The notes under the pieces were generated by a model. It was given only the letters and a program-made list of their open reading frames with translations, was not told where the DNA came from and did no database searches. DNA of 29,711 bases from Paramacrobiotus richtersi (Eukaryota; Tardigrada; Eutardigrada; Parachela; Macrobiotidae). Positions 10,358 through 19,766 of this stretch are shown one piece after another; positions within the stretch are counted from its first letter, which is position 1; each line of letters starts with the position of its first letter. A program made the position numbers and the translations under genes. Location of the stretch: NCBI GenBank assembly GCA_034698045.1, contig JAQGAU010000373.1, positions 1-29,711 of the forward strand. The letters are read 5' to 3'.

Positions 10358-13058
10358 TTCAAGTGAGAGAGATTCGGTTTAAGGATCTGGCAACAAAATT
10401 TTCTGCCGTACTGCACCGTAAAATATTAGTCAGCAGAATGAAAATTCCGGATGCAGGTGAAGAACTGTTTCTATTAGCACGTTATAACCTGCTACCTAAA
10501 GGTATTACCGGCCTTATTTGCGTACTGCATTACAACATAAATTTGTTAATTGTGAGGAAAACTATCAGATTAGCGGCGAGGTTTAGGGCTTTATGTTCGT
10601 TTATGAAAAATAGAAACGATCCCATGGGGGCATGCTTGACGCACTGGAACTGCAGTCACGTTCAATCCATAGGAAACATCATTGTAGAACATAAACTTCT
10701 ACGTACAGGAGATAACAATTCCTATCGGGATTACTCGAGCCGTTGATATTCCCTGCTGCGTTTGTCATACGGACTGAACCAAGGCGAAAAACGCAGCTCA
10801 CTTATAAGAAACGTCCATGAAACAGCCGTATGTAAAGACATATCCATTCATAAATTATATTCGGGTTGCACAATAAATATAGCTCGGCAATGCAATTCAG
10901 AACAGCGTCTAGAGATGATGAGTCCCGGAGATCACCGCGATGTAGCAAGCAAGAATTTGTTGTCTTTTTAACCGCGGTATCTTTATATGTGGCTGTGCTG
11001 TACCGCTTCGTCGACTGTTTATTTGTGTGCAATACGGTATAGTAGTAGGCGTGACTTCCGCAAGGTAAAAATATATCAAACGTTGTGGAACGTGGATGGC
11101 CAACTGAAACGAAGCAGGCGGTTTTTCATGCGTTCTAATTAAGCACCGAGGACAGGACGACCCTAAAGGTACACTATTTTACTACAACGCTCAATGATGC
11201 GGCAAGTAGAAGGAAAGGGTCACGTTGGCTAAGGATAATAATAAAGTCAACATTCACTATTAGACCGCCACTTTGTAGTTACCACTGCAGCATTCCCCAT
11301 CGTCCGTTAGCGACGGGGTAAACGGGTTTATCAGAAGCCGCTCAGGCGGAGTAGTACGGTGACTAATGTGCAGAGCCACAAATCTTTAAAATCTATATCA
11401 GCACAGTTCCAAATTTTAAAGGGACGACCATTTTTTTTGCTTTTGTATGTGGTGTAAACACTGGCGTTTATGCGCTTACGAAACTAAGAAAACGTAACCT
11501 TTCGCGCGCAGCGCGAAGCCAACGAACGATTTCCATGTAAAGCTACGGAATACAGGCAAAACTGAGTGTTTTTGTCGTTTCTGGACAACGAAATTTAACG
11601 ATTTTCTGCACAAAATATTACTTAAAACTCGGTTTTAGTTGAAGTAAAGGGGGGAGTATTGGTAACCTTTGAGCACATCTTGCAATCTATACGAGCACAA
11701 GTCCTTTAATACCAGCACATTTTGTGCTTTATCAGCACATGTTTTGTGGCCCTGCTAATGTGATGCAGAGAACGAACCGATAAAACTTAACTACTGAATA
11801 TGAATTTTTCACGTATGCTAAAGAGAAAATCAATATAATCGTAGTGAATCGAGAGAAATTGTGGCGATCTGTCTGTACTGGTGTGCAGAGATATTTTGTC
11901 CGTCCCGTCGGTCACGGTCACGGTACCGGAAGCTTCACGCAGAAACGCAGTAATAAAGTGCGTGTCCTCTGTACTGAACAAAAATGGGTTTGCGTCCGTT
12001 CCGTTGGTCACAGTACACGTACTGTGCAACAGTGCAACAGTAAAATTCACGCTTTTTTAAAATTCACGTCTTTTATACTGAGCAAAACGAGTTCTTTGTC
12101 CGTCCCGTCGGTGACGGTACCAGAAGTATTGCGTAAGATTTAACCGATCCCCCTGCTCGCTGCGGTCTACCTGTGCCGCATGACTCTACAATTCTTAAAG
12201 CTCTCGGCCATATTCTCCGACTGCAAACACCATCCATGGCGCATGCTTTACATAATTTCTCGCCACGGAACGGGAAAAACGTATTATTACGATGTACAGA
12301 ATGTGCCATAATCCGGTATGGGTGTCGTACTCCGTTCCACTTGGTGTCCGGGTGACCGGAAGTCATTGTCAAACAACACACCACTTGATGTCCAAGCAAA
12401 GCACGCTAAGACGAGATTGCATCTGAAGTTATATGCCACAGCATCTTGTAGCAAATGTATGGCATACAATGGCTAGTATAGAGCTGCCAGAACTTCTGGT
12501 ATAAACACAATCCAGTAACCTTGCATGTTGAAGACTTCTGAATAAACGTGGATATTTGCACAACGTAGAACTTGCGCTATCGTACACCGGAGCATCTGAC
12601 GTTATATTAGGCCGTCAATCAAGTCTGGTTTTCCTGCATATTGTAGAACTTAGGCACCATTTTATATGCGCATAAATTTGGCGTTTTGAATATATATGCA
12701 GCATAAACATTTACTCAGTTGAAACTCTTCTTTTTGCTTGGAGCGTTATTTCACGCGCACTGGCAAGCCGTGCGCGTGGTCTCCGCAGATTATTTTCATA
12801 AATGTAATTACCGACGTACAGCAAAATGCTGCTTAAAGATCACACTGCTGTAATCAATATTACACCACGCGTTGCCCGTGATGTCTGCCTATGTTTCCAG
12901 AAATCTAGCGCACAGAAACGTACAATGCGAATAAATAATGCCGAATTCCCAGTACAAAAAATCCCGACTTCACATTGCTCTCTCATTCAGTATTCAGTCC
13001 GCGCAGTGGAAATAATATTCCCGGTATCATCGCGGTATGTGACGGATAGTGCAAGAAG
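10358..13058. other. Intergenic, 2.7 kb, with repeats and hairpins
   Basis: A 154-codon plus-strand ORF at 10282-10746 overlaps the start of the GPCR antisense and has no recognisable content. Structured pieces are a near-perfect stem at 11299-11322 (CCCCATCG with CGACGGGG), a perfect palindrome at 11501-11517 and a three-copy repeat at about 11894-12120. Otherwise I see nothing I can support. Confidence 0.5.
11894..12120. repeat. Three degenerate ~100-bp repeats around a GTCCGTCCCGTCGGT core
   Basis: Cores lie near 11894-11918, 11988-12015 and 12094-12120: TTTGTCCGTCCCGTCGGT, then the variant TTTGCGTCCGTTCCGTTGGT, then the first form again. Each is followed by CACGGT, CACAGT or GACGGT. Copies 2 and 3 are preceded by TACTGA-CAAAA-like sequence. 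On the minus strand the repeats read as TVT-[DN]-GTD peptides, but the frames do not form a sustained gene. Confidence 0.65.
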
Positions 13059-13307
13059 CTAAGCGACCCAGAAACGTTCCTCATCTGGGTCGGGCGTTGT
13101 TGTGGCTCTTGGAAGGAAAACCGGAAACGTAAAGTCCGGCACGTCGAGGTATGACGAGCTCCAGCCAATAGCACGCTCGACACGTCGGAAGGATCTGTCC
13201 GATTGGATGTTGTGAAGCCCCGAGATCTTCAGATCAACAGGTATCGAAGATGACGGCTGATACATGATAATCAACAAGACCAAAAATCCGAAGAAATAAT
13301 GCTGCAT
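13059..13307 (-). CDS. Small predicted secreted peptide precursor (82 aa), unknown
   Basis: The ATG at 13307 opens with a short polar start and a strongly hydrophobic stretch (residues 4-15, F/L/V/I-rich), followed by a Ser-rich segment. This is a typical signal peptide, with likely cleavage near residues 19-22. The mature part is about 60 residues, has no cysteine, contains an Arg-Arg pair near residue 41 and is acidic and Pro-rich near its end. A TATA box lies about 130 nt upstream of the ATG. No family is recognised. A neuropeptide precursor is possible because of the dibasic site, but there is no amidation glycine next to it. A perfect 9-bp inverted repeat covers the last codons. The gene may continue by splicing, but the stop at 13059 gives a complete ORF. 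Confidence 0.5.
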   Translation of the reverse strand: MQHYFFGFLVLLIIMYQPSSSIPVDLKISGLHNIQSDRSFRRVERAIGWSSSYLDVPDFTFPVFLPRATTTPDPDEERFWVA

Positions 13308-14583
13308 TTTGCCAGCAGATTCAGCTGATTATCGGGGGTGGCGAAACACGTGCTGCTAAATACACATACCCAGACGGAAACAGAAGGCAGACTAACGCCG
13401 GTGAACGCTTACATAATTTCGCATGCAGGCTAGGCTGTATTTATAGCTCCTTACTACAGAGACCGGTTTCCAACCGATCGCGAGACTGATTTGTGTCGCA
13501 CGCGAATGTCCTCAGCCATCCAATCAAAACACAGCGCATGATCATTTGTCGCAGTGATTATGATTTACCGTAGTGTAAATGGTAAAAGCCCGCAGCAGTA
13601 ATCGACCGGAGCAGAAATTCTCCATGTTCAAGATCGAGTAAAGCAAACAGCAGTCTGGAGAACCAGTTTGGCGTGCCGCGATAGCGCCCTTAGTTTTCAT
13701 CCAATTTTGGTCAAATTTGGCAAAACCTGCACTGATTGTGAGACCTGTAGTAGAGCTGCTTACATTTTGATATGTACACCTCGAAAAATGAGCGAGATAA
13801 GCAAAAAACGCATATCTTTAAGGACAAAGATTGCGTTGTCTGCTGAATCGTAACAATACAGCCTGCGCAATGAAAAATCGCTAAATACGAAGATTACCTA
13901 CCATATCGAGAATAGTGCGCACATGGCTGGCTGTGACCAGTTTATGCCGGTAATGGTCAACGACAAAGATTATTTCTTATTGTCCAAAAACCGGATGAAT
14001 GTCATTTAATTTCAGATTCAAGATGGGTTAGTGTACAGTAGGCCGTAAGCACCAGACGAAACCCTTAAGCGCGAGATGGCGCCATAAACAGGTGGCTTTG
14101 TATTCTTCCCCGATACCAACCACTGGTCACTGAACTTCGAGACGTTGCAGATTTTCCGTGCAGGTGGGCCGTTTTGTTACGTCGCGCTACATGCATCAAC
14201 CAAGGCAGCGATGATGCACCGTTCAACGATGGCCATGCGAAAAGAAATGGGCCAATCATCCTCACTGTCATCTGGCCCGGCGATGAAATCATCGCCACTG
14301 TGGATAACAAACCACAATATTTGCTCGTGTCATGTACGAACTGATAAAACTGAGTCAGAATGATTTAAGTTATCTACCATGGGTACAAGAAGCTATTCTT
14401 TCCATAAAGATTGTGGTTAGCTTATCGAACGGGTGATAACTGCCAGCAGTCCCATTTAAAGACCTACCAAGGAAGGTGTAGACCATAGTTCACTAACTGC
14501 GGCACTGCACATAGTTTTGATACTAATACAGATCTGCATCGACTAATTACGTTATCTTCTGTTATAACCTGTCCTCGCACAAT
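13308..14583. other. Intergenic; the distal half is duplicated upstream of 19767
   Basis: From about 14110 to 14560 the sequence aligns, with indels, to about 19330-19740 (shared anchors GTTGCAG, ACATGCATCA, CACAATATTTGCT, GTCATGTA, GAACTGATAAAACTGAGT, AAAGATTGTGGTTA, TAGTTCACT). The first part (to 14345) has an open plus-strand frame of roughly 88 codons ending TGA at 14346 without a clear ATG. The copy near 19.4 kb is broken by stops and indels. It is either a decayed exon or non-coding upstream DNA of the DXO-like genes. Confidence 0.55.
13438..13445 (-). promoter_or_regulatory. TATA box of the secreted-peptide gene
   Basis: The minus strand reads CTATAAATAC here. A start site about 30 nt downstream would give a 5' UTR of about 100 nt before the ATG at 13307. 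The match to consensus is complete, but no transcript evidence is available. Confidence 0.55.
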
Positions 14584-16079
14584 ATGGCACGTGTTGACGT
14601 ATTACGTGTCGACCGGTTCCCCCGAGTTCCTACACCATCCCAGTACACTCCTGTTGAAGAACTGGGATGGTTTGCGCTGGTCAACGAACTGGAAGATCCG
14701 GAGTTGAAGGAATATGTCGCCGACAACCATCGCCGGACGCTGCGAAAATTATCTGATCACTGGAGCGAGTTACGCGACTTTGATTTGGATGACTGTTGGC
14801 CATTTTTTACACAATATGCACAGGCGTTTCCTACGGGAGATTGGAACCCACTTTTTAACATGCGATCATGGATTCATGACAACATGCAAGCGTTCAACGA
14901 ATTCCGGCAAGTATAATATCGAAACTTACAAAATTACTGTTGTTATGTCTAAATAACAGCGCGAACTCGTCATTGCAGTCCGGACATTGTTTGCTCCGGC
15001 GGACACTTGAAATACATAATGGAGATGCCAAACACGGTTATACCTAACAGCCCAGAACATGCACAAAGTGAACGATTTAATTACGTGGCGTGCAAGCGTG
15101 GTGGTGTCATTTACCTGGCGCGCACGAAATTTGGGGATTCCGCGTCTGCTTCTAAAAAGATGTACCGGTAAATGCAGTCTATGCACAACACAGTCTGCGT
15201 TGGAGTTTCCTGAATATTCACAGTTTTCCATATTTGCAGAATGCACAGATTTGAGCAACTGGTCACCCGCACTTCAGATGGCACAAAAGAGAACCCTGCG
15301 CTCGGAATGAATATATTTGAATATTCGTATTCTGTTTTCGGTCGATCAATTGGACGCACACGGGTACTGTATGCCCAAAAGACTGACTGTATTGATCCAC
15401 AGACCGGCCGTTATGTGAATCTGAACATCGTGGACATGATTCAACCTGCCAGTTCACCATTCTGTCCATGGTAAAAACTGCCGTTGCGACTTTTTCAGTA
15501 ACACGAAAGGATTTTTTTTTGCACTGTAGGAAAGAACAAAATCAAAACCGGTCCTCATGGACACGGTGCTTTCTTGGCGGCTCAGCAGGGACACTTCGTG
15601 GCGTACAAAGTGACGACAAACTGAAGCAATGCGAATGGATTAGAACTGAAGATATCCCTGATAAATCAACGGTGGGTAGCCTTTTCTCACCGCAGCAGTG
15701 AATTTGAATCTGTACAAACGTTGGCGCTTGCAGTGCCTCAAACAGCCGCGTTGCTGCTATCACTGGAGCAAAGAAAACAACATCAGCTTTCTGAACGACT
15801 TTTTGGAGTTTGTGCAAGCAGCAGTGGCAAAAGATTACGAAAGGTATGGATCGCTGCAGAACTTGTGTTCAGTGAATGAATGGGGAAAGTTAATGACCTT
15901 TTACCAGGCACAGATTTCATTCTGTGTATTTCAGTTCGGTTTATGGTTTCCTGGTGGACTATAGCGACCTTAACCGACTAAGCATCGAGGCCGTTGAATG
16001 GACAGCGGGATCCGCAGAATTCGCGGATAACAACATACTCCGCAAGTGGGGAGGTGAAGAGGCGTGGAACAACGCTTGA
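14584..16079 (+). CDS. DXO/Rai1-like protein, copy 1 of tandem array (C-terminally truncated pseudo-decapping protein)
   Basis: The six exons are 14584-14906, 14979-15167, 15240-15470, 15530-15671, 15734-15843 and 15935-16079, giving 379 residues with phases 2, 2, 2, 0, 2. The fold landmarks match DXO/Rai1: an SGGHL segment near residue 114, where DXO has W-R-G-H-L; HRFE at 173-176, matching the GYKFE motif; D220 within a K-T-D-C segment, where DXO has GEVD; N231-L-N, where DXO has ELK; then the CFLGGS segment matching the FLPGVP region. The motif Glu176 and Asp220 are kept; the GEVD Glu is Lys218 and the ELK pair is Asn231 and Asn233. Intron 1 starts with GC (GCAAGT), unlike the GT of its sisters. 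An in-frame TGA at 16077 removes about 23 C-terminal residues, although the downstream DNA still aligns. It is probably non-catalytic and may be decaying. Confidence 0.7.
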
Positions 16080-17032
16080 CGGCCGGGTTTTAACGAAGCC
16101 CGACAGTGAACTAACGTGTTATGATAACAGCTCGGAGAGTCGGACACTTTTGCGCATTATGTGTTGTTTGTTTGATTTTAATAATTTGTGATTTCTAGTA
16201 ACTCTGGTTCATTTAGAAGTAACTTAAACGCGATACGCTGTGATTCTGTTAGAAAGTCGAAGAGATATGGAAACAGGTTGTGCGAACCGATACTGATCGA
16301 TTTTACAATAAAAAAAGATCGGATGAACGATCACATTCTGCGCTATGAAAGTACCGAAAAAATGGAAATGGAGGCTGAATATTGAAACTGTAGAACATGT
16401 ATGTCGCATCAGTGGCAAAACTGGTGTTGTTTACGCTTCTGCATATGGAAACCGACGCTAGCGCTGTAACGCTGGCATCACAGTCCTTTGTTTATGGAAA
16501 TGCATTCTATGATTTCTATCAAAGGAAATAACCTGTTCTAGTAGACTTTAATTATAACCGTCAGTGTGCCGGTGACTGAGACAGAATTCACTGAAACATT
16601 TTCTAACCTAAGGCAAGGTAAATGAGCAAGCAGTGTGCGTGTTTGGCAAACAAGCACGAGTACAGCATGCCGTGTAACATTCGGTTCAAGCAGCATACCG
16701 CAAAGAAAAGTGGCAATGTTATCATCAATCAGCGAATTCGTACACTTAACACACCAGACGTATGAGCTCATAAAGTAACGCGGTTAACACAACTGCGAGA
16801 GGCGGCACTCAAATACACACCGTTTATAGCTACTGGAGTTCAAGGTCGCCGTTATGTTGAGATTTCTGAGGCAGATCCACACACAAACGGTCGAAAGTCA
16901 CACTTTTGAAGAGAACCATGGAGAGTTTGAAACTGTAAACGATACTCTGCTCTGGATGCGGCGTTGCACATTGTTTGATTTCTGCTACAAAATATCATCG
17001 GCTTACTGCGATAATTCTCATATACTGACAGT
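16080..17032. other. Spacer between copies 1 and 2, with coding-like debris
   Basis: This gap holds several short coding-like pieces that do not join cleanly. They include a 47-codon plus-strand ORF at 16622-16765 and an open stretch at about 16793-16906. A further reading around 16330-16460 resembles DXO exon 2 only if a frame change at a six-A run near 16360 is allowed. A 19-bp block at 16441-16459 is identical to part of the minus-strand membrane-protein gene at 24405-24423. The last 70-80 bp before 17033 resemble the proximal upstream region of the other DXO-like copies (TGCGGCG-TGCACA then TTTGAT). Confidence 0.4.
16307..16312 (+). terminator. Candidate poly(A) signal for DXO-like copy 1
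   Basis: AATAAA lies about 230 nt downstream of the TGA at 16079. The hexamer is short and this stretch is A-rich, so the call is weak. Confidence 0.3.
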
Positions 17033-18784
17033 ATGTCACATGTTGGCATGTTACGTGTCGAGCGGTTTCCTCAGGTTACAACGCCGTGCCAGTACACTGA
17101 TGTCGAGGAGCTGGGATGGTTTGCTCTGACCAATCAGTACGAAGATCCGGATTCAAAGGAATACATTGCAGATAAAGACCGCCTTACGTTGCGACAATTA
17201 TCCGAACAGTGGCACGCGCTATGCGATTTTGATTTAGACGACCGTTGGCCATTTTTCGAGCGCTATGCACAAGCGTTTCCGATGGGTGACTCGAAGCCTC
17301 TTTTCCCCATGCGATCCTGGGTACAAGAGAATATGAAAACGTTCAACGATTTCAGGTAAAACTGCCAAGCTGATTGTTAAAAACTTTTACAGTTACATGC
17401 TCGCCATTACAGCCCAAACATTGTTTCCTCTGGCGGACACTTAAAACATGTAATGGAGATACCGAACACTGTTTTACGGGACACCGCTAAAAATCCCGAG
17501 ACTGAACGGCTGAATTATGTAGCCTGCAAGCGTAATGGGATCATATACCTGGCGCGCAAACAATTTGGCGATTCTGTGTCAGCTAGCAAAAAGATGTACC
17601 GGTAAGGGAGTCCTAAAACTTCGCATTCTGAACTAGCTACATTGTATACCACTATCGTAGGTGTATCAAAATGGTTACAATTACTCGTATAAATTATCAG
17701 TTTAGCATGTAGTTCACTGGAAAGTACAGTATCTACCGTTACAGTAGCGGTGTCGGTTGTAAAACTGCCGTGTTTTGTAAAGCATGGATTAGCTTCTTGA
17801 AACTATCATGCCTTCATTATGTACGCAGGATGCACAGATTTGAGGAGCTGGTAACCCAGACTTTAGATGCTACAAAAGATAACCCGGCGCTTGGAATGAC
17901 TAGCTTCGAATATCCATATTCGGTTTTCGGCAGAACCATTGGCCGAACACGACTTTTGTATACCCAAAAGATCGACTGTGTTGATCCACATATCGGAAGC
18001 TCACCCAGTCGTTACATGAATTTGAGCATTGTGGATATGCCTCAGCCTGATGATCGACCATTCTGTTCATGGTGCAAAGATCTAATACTGCATATACGAA
18101 TGTTAAGGCGTTGCTCACGCTTTGTATCCTCGAATTAGGCAGGAGCAAAACCAACCCCGTGCCATATGGACAAGGTGTTTTCTTAGCGGCTCATCTGGAG
18201 CGCTTCTGGGTAAATGTACTTCGCTGAAGGAAAATGGCGTGAAATTAACACACTGCGAGCGGATTAGGACAGAAGATATTCCTGACAAGCACCATGTACA
18301 TTATTATACCAATACTACCAGCAAGCATTACTGTATCAGTGCAATGAATTTAATGCATTAGCACCAACATAGTACGCTATAATTGTAGCGCCTTATAGTG
18401 TCCTAAACAGCCCCATTGCTGGGCCCACTGGAACAAAGAGCGTAACATCAGTTTTCTGAACGAATTTTTGGAATTTGTCCAAGCAACAGTGACAGCTGAT
18501 CATGAAAGGTTTGGAGATCAGTAGAGTAGCTGCAGATTTTAGTGATGCAGATACAGGTGTGCTGTCGTTACAGCTCGATCTATGGCTTTCTCGTGGACTA
18601 CAGCCACCATCTGAAACTCAGCATTGAGGCCGTCGAATGGAAGAAGGGGTCTAATGAATTCGAGAAAGACAACATATTGCACAAATGGGGTGATGAAGAA
18701 GCGTGGCCTATCACAAAACAGCCTGATTTTAACGAAACGTTGCAGAGAACTTACGAACGCTGGAAAGAATTGAAACTTGTATGA
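17033..18784 (+). CDS. DXO/Rai1-like protein, copy 2 of tandem array (catalytic motifs degenerate)
   Basis: The exons are 17033-17355, 17413-17601, 17829-18071, 18139-18295, 18399-18508 and 18574-18784, giving 410 residues, close to mammalian DXO length. Phases match copies 1 and 3 exactly. HRFE (173-176) keeps the first acidic motif. K218-I-D-C replaces G-E-V-D and N235-L-S237 replaces E-L-K. G115-G-H-L stands where DXO has R-G-H-L. The CFLSGSSGALLG segment and the CHW/AHW-x-K-E-R region follow in family order, and the C-terminal half keeps the SIYGFLVDY segment and a K-W-G-D motif. Exon 4 is 15 nt longer than in its sisters. The exon 3 donor is GTGCAA, a weak match. Reading through it would end at a stop at 18138 and give a short protein. 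Probably an expressed pseudoenzyme. Confidence 0.72.
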
Positions 18785-19766
18785 TTTTTTCCGAATGTAT
18801 ATTGCTCGTATGAAATGGTTTAACTCGAAGACTTTTGAGATTGTGTGGGTGAGCGCCAGTTTATCTTTTAGCAACAATTAGAGGATGTTTGGTTGAAACT
18901 CAACCAAAAGATCGTACACGATAAAATCTTACCATACAACTGATACAAGCAAGCATTTGATCGAGTTTTTAGGAATACAAAAATGGATTTTCACTTGGTG
19001 TGTCATCTGAACAATTTTTAATTCATCGAGATACATTTCCGTAATCGATGTAAGCGCTGTAAACTAACATAGTCGTGCATACTTTACAAATGTGCTGTTC
19101 TAACAATAAGAACACTATCAGTAGTATGTAATGGTGCAGTTATGACGACGGGATGTGTCCAGTGTTAGCCGTCAATGTTGATAGTACGAACAATACGAGT
19201 ACGGATTATCAGAAAGCTGCGCGGAAGTCAGTCCAGATTTACCGAAGACTTTGCCCTCAGCATCACAATAAAGGCTTTTGGTCATGTGATGCTGAGATTG
19301 TAGCGATTCACAGCCTTGTTCATATGTAAACCAGTGGAAACTAAACTTGAAACAATGGGAGAAGTTGCAGCTTCTGCGCCCGCCAACTCAGTGCTTTACC
19401 ACATGCATCAGTCGAGTCTGCGACACCCGTGCAAATTTGCAATGGCAGCGCGGCGTTAGGAAATTAGCCGATTATTCTCACGGTCGTCTGCCCCCAAAGA
19501 GGAAGAGAATAAAGGCTAACGAATCACAATATTTGCTGATGTCATGTATGAACTGATAAAACTGAGTTCGAATGGATTCTGCTATCTACCATAGGCAAGC
19601 GAAGCCATTCTTACTGTAAAGATTGTGGTTAACTTATCAAGTGCGTGATAAGTGTCAGCATCACATACAGTATATGGACTGACCACGGAAGTCTAAAGTA
19701 TAGTTCACTCTGTCATGCGGCGCTGCACACTTTTTTTGATACCACCGCATACGTTTCTGTCAGAAC
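18785..19766. other. Spacer between copies 2 and 3, made of duplicated flanks
   Basis: About 18785-19060 aligns with the 3' flank of copy 3 (about 21371-21660; anchors TTGATCGAGTTTT, CTTGGTGT, ACATTTCCG or ACGTTTCCG, GTAA-AGCG-TGT). About 19330-19766 aligns with the 5' flank of copy 1. A perfect hairpin sits at 18888-18908 (TTTGGTTGA-aac-TCAACCAAA). Plus-strand ORFs at 19155-19328 (about 57 codons) and 19347-19556 look weakly coding but are unsupported. Confidence 0.55.

Noticed and set aside
10282..10746. 154-codon plus-strand ORF
   Set aside because: Overlaps the start of the GPCR at 9347-10357 antisense, has no motif, and its composition looks random.
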